64,000 nt of DNA from Saprospiraceae bacterium. Lineage in GTDB: Bacteria; Bacteroidota; Bacteroidia; Chitinophagales; Saprospiraceae. The notes below the pieces were generated by a model. It saw nothing but the letters and a program-made list of their open reading frames with translations. It had not been told where the DNA came from and made no database searches. This document shows, piece by piece, positions 17,582 through 26,470 of the stretch (positions within the stretch are counted from its first letter, which is position 1; every line of letters starts with the position of its first letter). The stretch spans positions 1 to 64,000 of the forward strand of contig JAHDGJ010000006.1 in the NCBI GenBank assembly GCA_020627705.1, read 5' to 3'. The translations under genes were made by a program, and so were the position numbers.

Positions 17582-17619
17582 AAAAAAAAGCAAATCAGAT
17601 TTTCTGATTTGCTTTTTTT
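17582..17619. terminator. Bidirectional terminator between converging genes
   Basis: The perfect inverted repeat GCAAATCAGA/TCTGATTTGC with a 3-nt loop is flanked by eight A and seven T. It therefore works in either direction for the T9SS gene and the VPS10 gene. Confidence 0.9.
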
Positions 17620-17642
17620 ATTCAACCTCTACAATTAAATGT

Positions 17643-20600
17643 TTATCGAATTATCGGAGCTCCTATCATAAGAAGTTTCTTTTTTAGCTCAGGTATAATT
17701 TTAACCACTTCTTTTAATTGATCACCGATGTCTTTAAGTTGTGTTTCTGCTCTTGTGAGCGCCCCTTTGTGATTGCCGGTCGGACCATAGGTACTATTCA
17801 TAACCGTCCAGCCGATCAAACTTCCAGCAGAAGGGGTGGGATTATTTTTTTCTCCAATTTCCCTCTTACTTCTGTTGCCATACATTAAGGTCTCTATATT
17901 AATGAGGCTTTTTCTTAAATTTTTAAGTTCGGTATATAAGTTCTCATCCGTTTTGTCTGCATTGTTATAGGCTTTAACCATGGCGTCTGCGTTTTTGAAC
18001 CCTTCATTTAAGTCGGCTCGCGCAAGCGTCAAGGCACTTTGGAAAGTCTCATAGCGTTTGCGGAATGCAACCATTTCGCTAGGTTTGGCACCCGTCAATG
18101 TTGGCTCAAGAAGTGGGGTAAGGTCAAAATAAACTGGTCCATCTAAGACACGCTCTTTTCCATTTTTATATTCGATAAGTTTTGCAGAATATTTCCCAGG
18201 AGCTGCTAAATACCCTCGACCTGTGTCCCACCAGGAGGCTTGTTTTTGGCCAGCATTGATATTAATCATATTTTTTGAAGCCACGTCCAATTGCCAATTT
18301 GTGCGGTTTAGGCCCTTCTTGGCAGGTGCCTTAAGTTTATTGACTACTTCGCCTTGTTCATCGAAAATCACGAGCTTTAATTCTGTTTTGTCTGTTAGCC
18401 TTTCTTCATCGAGTTTGTCCCATCCAGGAAAGGGAACATCTCTATTGGATTTGTTCAAATCCTTTTCTGATTTGAGCCTGTCCTTCTTGGCGTCACTATA
18501 ACCATCTTTTAAAAAATAGGTAATGCTAGCACCAAAGGGTGGATTTTTTGCTAAGTATTCGGCATCTCCTTGTCCATAAATTTCGTCCGTTTGATTGTAC
18601 CAAGGAGTATTTTTTATTGGATATAATTTGGCTTCCGACTTGGCCACATCGGCTGTAGATTGCCGAAGTACAGATATATCATCAAGGATATAAAATCCTC
18701 TTCCAAAACTAGCTGCTACTAAATCTTCTTCCTGGCGCTGAATCGTAATGTCCCTAAAAGAGATGGTTGGCAATCCGCCCTTGAGTTGGGTCCAGTGACT
18801 ACCTCCATTCGAACTAAAGTATATGCCAAACTCAGTAGCAATAAATAGAAGATTTGGATCTATATGATCTTGTACTATTCTCCATACAGGCAATCGATCA
18901 GGAAGATTAGAACTGATGTTCTTCCAAGATTGTCCTTTATTGGTACTTACATAAATGTAGGGTTTGAAATCTCCATATTTGTGGTTGTCAAAGACAGCAT
19001 ATACTGTATTGCCGTCATGAAGATCTCCTCTCAAGTCATTTACAAAAGCAGTGGAAGGCAATCCGGATAATCTTCTTGCTTCAACTTTGGTCCAAGTTTT
19101 TCCGCCATTATCACTAATCTGAATTATGCCATCATCGGTCCCAGCATAGATCAAGTTTTCGTCTTTTGAAGACTCCGCCAAGGAAGTTATCGTATTATAA
19201 TTGGACATGGCATCCACATCCCATGCATTGTCCCAACTTTGCTTTCGACCCATAATAGGCAGTTCGATACGGTTTTGGTTTCGAGTCAGGTCTTCACTTA
19301 TGGCCGTCCAATCATCTCCTCTGTTATCAGATCGCCAAACTCGCTGCGAAGCGAAATATAATCTTTTAGGATCATGTTGACTGACAAGTATTGGCGCATC
19401 CCAATTGAATCTTTCATAAGGTTCGTCTAGTCCTGGTTCTGGACGTATATATACTGCTTCTTTGGTTTTATGATCGATTCTCCATAAAAAACCTTCTTGG
19501 AATTCTCCATAAGAAATATTCGGATTCCCCGGCTCTGTCGCGCTTTGATGGCCATCCGCTCCGAGTACAACCTCCCAATCTCTATTCATGATGCCCGAAG
19601 ACCGTAAGGTCTGAGAAGGTCCTTTGTGAGAGCCATTGTCTTGGGTACCACCATATACATTGTAAAAAGGTTTTGCATTATCCACCGCCAATTTGTAATA
19701 CTGCGTTAAGGGTAAATTGCGTACATGTTTCCAAGTCTTTGTGCGGTCAAAGGTTTCGTACAGCCCACCGTCAGTACCCATAATGATGTAATTGGGATCT
19801 CCTTTTCTCCAAGCAATGGCATGTGTATCTACATGTTTGTTTTTTTCGTTCATGGTGTCATAGGTCTTCCCATGATCATCAGAGATCAGCACATAGTTAT
19901 TCATTAAGTACAATCTTCCTTCTTTGTGAGGATCTGCATATAATTCTTGGTAATAATGTGGGCCAGTCCCTCCAGATACCATATCGCTTTGTTTGGTCCA
20001 AGAGCTTCCTCTATCAGTAGACATAAATAAGCCTCCTTTTTTTCTATCCAATTCGATTGCCGCATAAATTTGATCGGGATTAAAGGGATTTAGGCATAGG
20101 CCAATTTTACCCAAATTGCTTTTTGGGATGCCACTCGTAAGTTTTTCCCATGTTTCTCCTCCATCATTGGATCTATATATGGCGGTCCCGGGTCCTCCTC
20201 CCATATAAGCCGCTACGGTTCTGTGTCTATCCCAAGTTGCGCAGTACAACACCTCAGGGTTTCTTGGATCGATAATTATATCAGTAGCTCCTGTCCATTC
20301 GTTGTTGCCTAATTTTCTATTCCATGTATTTCCGCCGTCCGTCGATTTATACAATCCTCTTTCTCCTCCTTTGCTCCACAAAGGCCCTTGGGCAGCCACC
20401 CATATTGTGTTGGGGTCTGTAGGGTGAACTATAATCTTACCGATGTGCTCTGACTTTTTGAGGCCCATGTGTTTCCATGATTTGCCTCCATCCGGACTCA
20501 TGTATATCCCATCGCCAAAACCAACATGTCGACCACCAACATTTTCTCCAGTCCCCAACCACAGGGTATGTGGATTGTTTGGATCAAGTGTAATGCAGCC

Positions 20601-20876
20601 TATAGAATAACTTGGTTTGTTTTCAAAAATTGGTGTCCAGGTGGTTCCTGCATTTGTGGTTTTCCATACATTCCCAGAACCCACAGCCACATACATGGTG
20701 TTTTGGTTGTCAGGGTGGATAACAATATCTGCAATTCTTCCGGAGGTAAGTGCTGGCCCAATATTTCTAAATTCTAAGGCATTAAAAGCAGAAGACTTTA
20801 GAAAAGTAGAATCAACTTGGGCATTACAAAAAAATACCAAGCCAGAAAGGATGAAAAGAAGGGAAATATTTTTCAT
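17643..20876 (-). CDS. Secreted VPS10/sortilin-like BNR beta-propeller protein
   Basis: The protein has 1077 residues with a signal peptide (MKNISLLFILSGLVFFCNAQ). Many Asp-box/BNR blades follow (VWKTTNAGTTW, SPDGGKSW, KSTDGGNTW, SNDGGETW, STDRGSSW, ISDNGGKTW, STNKGQSW, SSNGGSHW) over residues 30-720, a ten-bladed VPS10-type or sialidase-like propeller. A beta-sandwich segment (KLIEYKNGKERVL) and a helical tail complete it. It is often annotated as glycosyl hydrolase, but no catalytic residues can be assigned here. Probably periplasmic or exported by the Sec route; no T9SS tail is seen. It appears to be transcribed alone. Confidence 0.88.
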   Translation of the reverse strand: MKNISLLFILSGLVFFCNAQVDSTFLKSSAFNALEFRNIGPALTSGRIADIVIHPDNQNTMYVAVGSGNVWKTTNAGTTWTPIFENKPSYSIGCITLDPNNPHTLWLGTGENVGGRHVGFGDGIYMSPDGGKSWKHMGLKKSEHIGKIIVHPTDPNTIWVAAQGPLWSKGGERGLYKSTDGGNTWNRKLGNNEWTGATDIIIDPRNPEVLYCATWDRHRTVAAYMGGGPGTAIYRSNDGGETWEKLTSGIPKSNLGKIGLCLNPFNPDQIYAAIELDRKKGGLFMSTDRGSSWTKQSDMVSGGTGPHYYQELYADPHKEGRLYLMNNYVLISDDHGKTYDTMNEKNKHVDTHAIAWRKGDPNYIIMGTDGGLYETFDRTKTWKHVRNLPLTQYYKLAVDNAKPFYNVYGGTQDNGSHKGPSQTLRSSGIMNRDWEVVLGADGHQSATEPGNPNISYGEFQEGFLWRIDHKTKEAVYIRPEPGLDEPYERFNWDAPILVSQHDPKRLYFASQRVWRSDNRGDDWTAISEDLTRNQNRIELPIMGRKQSWDNAWDVDAMSNYNTITSLAESSKDENLIYAGTDDGIIQISDNGGKTWTKVEARRLSGLPSTAFVNDLRGDLHDGNTVYAVFDNHKYGDFKPYIYVSTNKGQSWKNISSNLPDRLPVWRIVQDHIDPNLLFIATEFGIYFSSNGGSHWTQLKGGLPTISFRDITIQRQEEDLVAASFGRGFYILDDISVLRQSTADVAKSEAKLYPIKNTPWYNQTDEIYGQGDAEYLAKNPPFGASITYFLKDGYSDAKKDRLKSEKDLNKSNRDVPFPGWDKLDEERLTDKTELKLVIFDEQGEVVNKLKAPAKKGLNRTNWQLDVASKNMININAGQKQASWWDTGRGYLAAPGKYSAKLIEYKNGKERVLDGPVYFDLTPLLEPTLTGAKPSEMVAFRKRYETFQSALTLARADLNEGFKNADAMVKAYNNADKTDENLYTELKNLRKSLINIETLMYGNRSKREIGEKNNPTPSAGSLIGWTVMNSTYGPTGNHKGALTRAETQLKDIGDQLKEVVKIIPELKKKLLMIGAPIIR

Positions 20877-20936
20877 GAAAATAGGTTCTATTTTATCAAT
20901 AAGAATTGGGAAGATAAGAAGAATAAGAATTCTTGA

Positions 20937-22064
20937 TTATAAGAAAACGAAAGAGATGGCTAAAACTAAAAGCATGCAAAGACTGATTACGAAAACGTAA
21001 CTGATTGAAACTATACCAAATTTGATTAAAGTTTTAAAGAAGGATTGCTTGTAATATTTTTTCATCCCTAAAAACAAATAAATCCAAGCTGCGAAAAAAA
21101 GAAATAGTTGAATAATTCCACCAAGTGAAATAAGTCGTGATAGTAGTATAACGATTAAAGTAATTAACAATATTCGTGTATGTCCATAGGTATGAAAAAT
21201 AAAATGCTCAACGTAAAAATAGTTGTGACGAACATAGAGTAATTTGAAAAGCAAGGCCATCAATAGGATCGTAACAATGATCATCCAAGTTCCATTGCCG
21301 ATGAAAAAACTTACGGATGAACTTATGTCATTCATAAATTTTTGGGACTGAACGAGCAGTTTTTCTTTCCACCATTTGCCATCCCCATGTTTTTTTAGAA
21401 GTTCCTCCTTTGACAATCGATAAAAATCTTTTCCTTCAATATTCCCAAACCGCATCGAATTATTATCTGTGCTGATAACACTTCCATTGCCGTCCGAATT
21501 CCAATCCTTCTCTTGTAGATCGAGAATGGAAGTATCTAACTGAGTTAAATTTGAGTCTTGAAGAATTTCATTTAGGATGGAATCTTGTAGATTGAAATCT
21601 ACGAGGGAGTCTTTTGTGTTTAGATTCAAGAGCTTTGCGCGAAAGGGCAGGAGAGAATCGAATTCCACTTTCTGCGCTTTCACCAGACTGTCAAAAGCCA
21701 AGGTCATATCATCATTCCAGATGTTTTTTTGTTCTCTTTCTTTTAGTTCATCAATTTGGGAGATCCCTTCTCTTGTTTCCATTACTACTACTGTAAAGAA
21801 GGCAAAGAGAACAACTAGGAAAAAGCGCAAAGGATGGTAGTATTTTTTCCTTCTTCCTTCAACAAATGCCGTAGCTAACTTTCCAGGAATCCAAATTGCT
21901 TTAAAAGTATTCCAGATCTTGCTTTCAATATTGAACAAGTTTTTGAAGAAGTCTTTGAGAATGGTAAAAAAGCGAAGTTCGGATAGCTTAGTCTTTTGCC
22001 CACACTGTTGACAGAACTTATGTTCTTTCTTGAATTCGTTTTGACAGTTTAAACAAATAGGCAT
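20937..22064 (-). CDS. DUF3667 zinc-ribbon membrane protein
   Basis: The protein has 375 residues and starts with a four-Cys ribbon (CLNC at residue 4, CQQCG at residue 18). DUF3667 follows (FFTILKDFFKNLFNIESKIWNTFKAIWIPGKLATAFVEGRRKKYYHPLRF in outline, residues 30-85). A first transmembrane helix is near 80-95, a long acidic periplasmic loop covers about 100-240, and four further helices lie in 250-375. Function is unknown; the family is common in Bacteroidota. The gene is flanked by the VPS10 and dGTPase genes on the same strand, with gaps of about 50-60 bp. Confidence 0.88.
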   Translation of the reverse strand: MPICLNCQNEFKKEHKFCQQCGQKTKLSELRFFTILKDFFKNLFNIESKIWNTFKAIWIPGKLATAFVEGRRKKYYHPLRFFLVVLFAFFTVVVMETREGISQIDELKEREQKNIWNDDMTLAFDSLVKAQKVEFDSLLPFRAKLLNLNTKDSLVDFNLQDSILNEILQDSNLTQLDTSILDLQEKDWNSDGNGSVISTDNNSMRFGNIEGKDFYRLSKEELLKKHGDGKWWKEKLLVQSQKFMNDISSSVSFFIGNGTWMIIVTILLMALLFKLLYVRHNYFYVEHFIFHTYGHTRILLITLIVILLSRLISLGGIIQLFLFFAAWIYLFLGMKKYYKQSFFKTLIKFGIVSISYVFVISLCMLLVLAISFVFL

Positions 22065-22114
22065 GAAAAAAGCTTATCTCCAATCAATAATAAGAAATTT
22101 TTGTCCAGTTATTA

Positions 22115-23482
22115 TTAGATGTGCATACCTACCTCAATACCTTTTATTCTTTTGTACAATTCGGTAGCATAGTTGTCCGTCATCCCAGAAATATAATCCA
22201 GTATGCCCAGTGTTTTTTCGTAGGGACTTTGTCCTTTATAACGAAATTGCTGAGGGATTAATCGAATTGCTTTTTTGTCGGATTTGCGCAGGGTACTTTC
22301 ATCTTTTAGAATAGGAGGGATAAAATGTTGTAGCAATTCGTAGATGACATGGTATCCTGCATTTTCTATTTCTACGACGTTTCTGTTGTTGTAAATGTTT
22401 TCGACACTAAACGAAATAATGGTTTGTAATGCTTCGGATTCTTTTACAATTTCATCAAACAGGCATTTGGTGTGAGAACCATTTAGAATGTTTGAAAAAT
22501 TAGTTTCGTAAAGCTCCTTCGCACGCATCGTAAATGCACCTATAATCTTTGATCTCAAATAGGAGATTCTGTTGTTTTTGTCTTCTATTTTTTGCAGCTG
22601 ATCATCCATTCTTTGACGATCTCCAATTTGCAAATCAAGCGCAAGGGTGTACATGAGATCTTGACAGTCTTTATGTGAAATGATGCCAAGTCTGTGCGCA
22701 TCTTCCATATCCATAATATTATAGCAAATATCATCAGCTGCTTCGACCAACCAAACAAAGGGATGTCTTTTAAACACCGTTGGATCAGTAGATTCTTGAA
22801 GCATGTTTGTGGCATTTGCTATATCCAAAAACACTTCTTTTTGAGACTGAAAGAAACCAAATTTTTTACGGTGAACGAATTTTTTATCTCGAGCGATAGC
22901 TTCGCATGGGTATTTTGCAATACTACTTAATGTAGAATAAGTCAACAAAAGGCCTCCGGCTGATTTGCCATTTTGCTGATGTGTCAGCAGGCGTATGGCG
23001 TTGGCATTTCCTTCAAAGCAAACCAGGTCTGACCATTCTTTTTCTGAAAAAAGAGGCTTGAGCTGATTTTCATTTTTTTCGAAAAAAGCGACGACAGCAT
23101 CTTCCCCGGAGTGCCCAAAGGCAGGATTGCCTATATCGTGTGCAAGACAGGCAGAGGCGATGACATTATTTAGATCATAGGCGTAAAACTGTTTGGCAGC
23201 TGCCGATAAATCACCTTCATAATTTTCGACTATAAAATTGCCGAGCAGGGTTCCAAGAGATCTGCCAACTGACGAAACTTCCAAAGAATGTGTAAGTCTG
23301 TTGTGCACAAACACGCTTCCTGGTAAAGGGAATACTTGTGTTTTATTTTGAAGTCTTCTAAAGGCCGTAGAAAATATGATGCGGTCAAAATCTCTTTGAA
23401 ATTCTGACCTAGGGTCACTAGATGTTTTCTTGCTTTGAATCCCCGTACGTTGGGAGGAGTATAATTCGTTTAAATTGCTCAT
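22115..23482 (-). CDS. dgt: Deoxyguanosinetriphosphate triphosphohydrolase (dGTPase)
   Basis: The protein has 455 residues. The HD-domain metal ligands are visible: His65 in RLTHSLEVS, and His115-Asp116 in LAHDIGNPAFGHSGE. FSTAFRRLQNKTQVF and WLVEAADDICYNIMDMED are also family signatures, the last giving the distal Asp. The enzyme cleaves dGTP, and often other dNTPs, to deoxynucleoside and tripolyphosphate, controlling dNTP pools. It is cytoplasmic. The EF-hand gene lies 44 bp upstream on the same strand. Confidence 0.95.
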   Translation of the reverse strand: MSNLNELYSSQRTGIQSKKTSSDPRSEFQRDFDRIIFSTAFRRLQNKTQVFPLPGSVFVHNRLTHSLEVSSVGRSLGTLLGNFIVENYEGDLSAAAKQFYAYDLNNVIASACLAHDIGNPAFGHSGEDAVVAFFEKNENQLKPLFSEKEWSDLVCFEGNANAIRLLTHQQNGKSAGGLLLTYSTLSSIAKYPCEAIARDKKFVHRKKFGFFQSQKEVFLDIANATNMLQESTDPTVFKRHPFVWLVEAADDICYNIMDMEDAHRLGIISHKDCQDLMYTLALDLQIGDRQRMDDQLQKIEDKNNRISYLRSKIIGAFTMRAKELYETNFSNILNGSHTKCLFDEIVKESEALQTIISFSVENIYNNRNVVEIENAGYHVIYELLQHFIPPILKDESTLRKSDKKAIRLIPQQFRYKGQSPYEKTLGILDYISGMTDNYATELYKRIKGIEVGMHI

Positions 23483-23526
23483 GTCCGTTTCGCTGCATAA
23501 AGCTACTTAATAGAATTAGATCGCTG

Positions 23527-23802
23527 TTAATCCTCTTCCAATAGTTTGGCTACAGAGGATTTAAATTCTTTCCAATTGAATTTTTTGTTTTTGTCTTCAT
23601 CCAGTGCTTCAATCATTTTGGCTGCCACGGTGCCAGAAATAAATCGATTGACGTCGGCTTCTTTAACCAAAGCTTTGAGTTCTTTTTTGGTCAGGAAACC
23701 GTCTTTGTCTTTATCGAAAAATTTAAAAGCTTCTTCGGGTGAATCGAATTTTTGAGTAATCAGAATTCTGATTTTCTTGAGTATTTCTTTTTTGGATGCC
23801 AT
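23527..23802 (-). CDS. Small two-EF-hand protein
   Basis: The protein has 91 residues with no signal peptide. The first EF-hand loop, DKDKDGFLTKKE, carries ligands at positions 1, 3, 5, 7, 9 and 12 and should bind calcium. The second, DEDKNKKFNWKE, has Lys at position 6 where Gly is usual and is degenerate. It resembles calmodulin-like or parvalbumin-like pairs and is probably a cytoplasmic calcium sensor or buffer; partners are unknown. The -7 box lies only 4 nt before the ATG, so its mRNA may be leaderless. Confidence 0.85.
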   Translation of the reverse strand: MASKKEILKKIRILITQKFDSPEEAFKFFDKDKDGFLTKKELKALVKEADVNRFISGTVAAKMIEALDEDKNKKFNWKEFKSSVAKLLEED

Positions 23803-23806
23803 GGAG

Positions 23807-23835
23807 CAAAGTTAGAATTTAAAATCCAATTCCAA
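23807..23835 (-). promoter_or_regulatory. Bacteroidota-type promoter for the EF-hand gene
   Basis: On the minus strand a TTG (23835-23833), 18 bp of spacer and TAACTTTG (23814-23807) fit the TTTG / TAnnTTTG consensus. The start codon at 23802 lies where transcription would be expected to begin. Confidence 0.55.
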
Positions 23836-23954
23836 TTTTGATAATAGTTTTGCAACTATTCTCCTTTTACATCCTAAAAAGTCCCATTCGTCGGAAATCT
23901 CTTGAATTGGGCGACAAGTCTTTCTTTCTTGCAATCCAATTAAATTGGATAAAA

Positions 23955-25505
23955 ATGGAACGCTGGAAAATTTACGCTGCATTGCTTTTAGTTTTTTGTT
24001 TGTCTTTCATTATCTATTCGAGTTTTACTGATCGGAATCAAGAATTCGAATTGAAACGTGGAATGAAGATTGTCCATGGGACAAAGCAGGACCTTATTTC
24101 TAACATGAAAGATGGAAGTACTTTCATGGCTAGACGCTCTGCTTCTACTCCGTGCTATGTGTATAAAATTGACAGCTACGCAGGAGATTCTAAGTACAGG
24201 ATTTTACAACACCAAATTGCTGATGATTCGGGCTGTATGGATCCTATGTATTTGTTTTTAGCGCTAGGAGATAAAATCAAATTTAAAGATACCTTGGTCT
24301 TGGATCGGGTGGAGTTGTTTCCAATCATTGGTGGTGCAGAAACTTTTGACTATGCTTCCAAGCTAGAATACCAAAAATCAGATGGATTTTTTGATTTCAT
24401 AGATAATTCCATTTACGTTGTTTTGTTTCTTTCGTATTTGTTTATGGTTGTTTTGCTCTTGGTAGAGTTGATGCATCGATTGCTGAGGTATTTTGGAGTA
24501 CCTAATTCTGAAATTGTAAGCAAATGCCTATGGGTTTTGGGAGGAATTGCTTTTCATATGGCATTGATTGTTCCGCCTTCATTACCTCGTATAATGGCAG
24601 AACAATTTTATCGACCCTTACTTTTAATCGTTCCTGTTTTTTTGCTGTATCAGTTCTTATTGAGCAAAAAGTTTGCTTCGATGAATCGTGCCGATGCTGA
24701 AGCCGGCAAATTTGTTCTAATTTTTGGGGGCGTAGGATTGATGATATTGGTTTCTAATTTTTTAACAAAAATCTTATCCTCTTCTCCAGAAATCTATAAA
24801 ATAGTACCAGATAAATTGTCTTTGGGTTTTGCTTTTGCATTTGCTTTAGGAAATCTATTTTTTAATTTGCTTCGTGGATATATGGCCAACAGAAGGGCAA
24901 AGAAATCTCTTAACAAAGCAAGAAAGGACGTCGAGCATTCTCAATCCCAGTTGGCCAGTTTACAGTCAAGCGTTAATCCGCATTTTTTATATAATGCGTT
25001 AAATTCTATTGCCATATTGGCAAAATCTGACCCTGACAAAACTGTGAAAATGACCAGGGCTCTGTCTAATTTTTACCGTTATCAAACAAACCGCTCCGAA
25101 GATCCAATGAGTACGATTGGACAAGAAATTGAAATGATTACATCGTATCTGGAAATCGAAAAAATAAGATTTGAGGAGCGCCTGAGTTTTGAATTAGAGG
25201 TTCCAAAAGCGTTAGAATCAAGAAAAATCCCTCACTTTATTATTCAACCTTTAATTGAAAATGCTATCAAATATGGTTTTAATGAAGAGCGTAATCTCAT
25301 GCAGATAAGACTTGAATTGAATGCCTTGCAAAACGGTATCGAGATTAAAGTTTTTGATAGCGGTAGGAAATTTGGAAATGATATGAGCATGGGGTACGGT
25401 TTGAAAAGTGTAAGCAAGAAATTAAAGTTGATGTTTACAGATATGCATGAGCTCTCCTTTGTAAATTCACCAGAGAAACATGTCTACATAAAGATATTTT
25501 CATGA
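23955..25505 (+). CDS. LytS-family membrane sensor histidine kinase
   Basis: The protein has 516 residues from ATG 23955; the longer frame begins at a TTG (23838) and adds no domain. A first helix (YAALLLVFCLSFIIY) is followed by a periplasmic segment of about 125 residues, then five more helices. The His_kinase domain carries the phospho-acceptor His343 in NPHFLYNALNSIAIL, and the ATPase has HFIIQPLIENAIKYGF and GYGLKSV. It signals to the LytTR regulator encoded next, whose ATG overlaps its stop by 4 bp (ATGA). The stimulus is unknown. Confidence 0.92.
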   Translation: MERWKIYAALLLVFCLSFIIYSSFTDRNQEFELKRGMKIVHGTKQDLISNMKDGSTFMARRSASTPCYVYKIDSYAGDSKYRILQHQIADDSGCMDPMYLFLALGDKIKFKDTLVLDRVELFPIIGGAETFDYASKLEYQKSDGFFDFIDNSIYVVLFLSYLFMVVLLLVELMHRLLRYFGVPNSEIVSKCLWVLGGIAFHMALIVPPSLPRIMAEQFYRPLLLIVPVFLLYQFLLSKKFASMNRADAEAGKFVLIFGGVGLMILVSNFLTKILSSSPEIYKIVPDKLSLGFAFAFALGNLFFNLLRGYMANRRAKKSLNKARKDVEHSQSQLASLQSSVNPHFLYNALNSIAILAKSDPDKTVKMTRALSNFYRYQTNRSEDPMSTIGQEIEMITSYLEIEKIRFEERLSFELEVPKALESRKIPHFIIQPLIENAIKYGFNEERNLMQIRLELNALQNGIEIKVFDSGRKFGNDMSMGYGLKSVSKKLKLMFTDMHELSFVNSPEKHVYIKIFS

Positions 25506-26257
25506 TTAATGCAGTAATTATAGATGATGAAAGATTGGCAAGAGAGGGGATTCAAAATTTGCTTTTGCCACATGCAGAGAAAGTAACTGTTCTTGGTGAG
25601 GCAGATAACGGAAAGAATGCGATTCAACTCATTGAGGAGAAAAAGCCCGATTTGCTTTTTTTGGATATTCAAATGCCAGATATGACTGGCTTGGAAATGC
25701 TAGATCGTTTGTCTTATAATCCCAAAATAATATTTACGACTGCCTATGATAAATATGCCATTGAAGCCTTTGCCTCTTTGTCTATAGATTATTTATTGAA
25801 GCCGATTGCACAACAAAGATTTGACCTGGCGATCGAGAAATACATACAATTGACTGGTTTGTCCACCGAGTATCCATTGAGGCAATTAACTCAATTGCTC
25901 AAGAATACACCTCAAAAGAAAACCATATCCTCTTTGCCTATTAAAAGGGAGGATAAGATTTTATTGATTGATTTGGAAGATGTTTCTTTTTTTAAAGCTG
26001 AGGATAAGTATGTTAGTGTTGGCATGGACGATGGCAAATTTTATTTGTGCGATAAGTCATTAAACGAATTAATGGAAAAATTGCCGGATGAATTTGTGAG
26101 AGTACATCGTTCGTACATTGTTAATTTGAGCAAAGTGATAGAAGTAGAAAAGTACTTTAAAGGCACTGTTATTTTAAATCTCTGCGATGCGAAAAAATCT
26201 TCCATAAAGACAAGTGAAAAATATTCGAAAGAGGTAAAGGAAAAATTGGGTTTGTAA
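25502..26257 (+). CDS. LytTR-type response regulator
   Basis: The protein has 251 residues. The receiver domain has the acidic pair DD at 8-9, phospho-acceptor Asp55 in FLDIQMPDMTG, Thr in FTTAYDKYAIEAF and Lys in LLKPI. The C-terminal LytTR DNA-binding domain (about 145-250) has VSFFKAEDKYVSV, FVRVHRSYIVNLSKV and a basic end. It forms a pair with the preceding kinase by a 4-bp overlap. Target genes are unknown. Confidence 0.94.
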   Translation: MINAVIIDDERLAREGIQNLLLPHAEKVTVLGEADNGKNAIQLIEEKKPDLLFLDIQMPDMTGLEMLDRLSYNPKIIFTTAYDKYAIEAFASLSIDYLLKPIAQQRFDLAIEKYIQLTGLSTEYPLRQLTQLLKNTPQKKTISSLPIKREDKILLIDLEDVSFFKAEDKYVSVGMDDGKFYLCDKSLNELMEKLPDEFVRVHRSYIVNLSKVIEVEKYFKGTVILNLCDAKKSSIKTSEKYSKEVKEKLGL

Positions 26258-26470
26258 GGTGACTGAGGAAAAGACGAGGGACTAAATGTCGCTCGGCCCG
26301 AAGGAACCGAAGGCTCCCGCCTGAGGCATGTCATAGGTTACAATGCAAAAGGTACAAGGTACAAGGTGCAAGGTGCAAGGTGCAAGGTAACTGAGGAAAA
26401 GTCCAGAGACTAAATGTCGCCTGGCCCGAAAGAACCCAAGAATACGGTCTCAGGATAGTTGCAAGATGCT
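26256..26470. repeat. Diverged direct repeat with heptanucleotide tandem at its centre
   Basis: A unit of at least 57 bp at 26256-26312 (AAGGTGACTGAGGAAAAG..., then ACTAAATGTCGCTCGGCCCG) recurs at 26384-26440 with about ten changes. Weaker similarity continues for another 20-30 bp. Between them, 26354-26388 holds five 7-bp copies, ACAAGGT twice then GCAAGGT three times. The locus starts inside the stop codon of the response regulator gene and fills the gap to the converging alkD-like gene. I see no open frame in it. Confidence 0.85.

Noticed and set aside
20617-21000. Plus-strand open frame of 127 residues opposite the VPS10 protein gene
   Set aside because: It is antisense to a well supported coding region and has no recognisable domain.
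23838-23954. Longer kinase start at TTG 23838
   Set aside because: The added 39 residues run over the promoter region and are not conserved-looking; ATG 23955 begins directly before the first helix.
26354-26388. Heptanucleotide tandem as a CRISPR or origin iteron array
   Set aside because: Only five 7-bp copies without spacers; no replication gene or Cas gene nearby.
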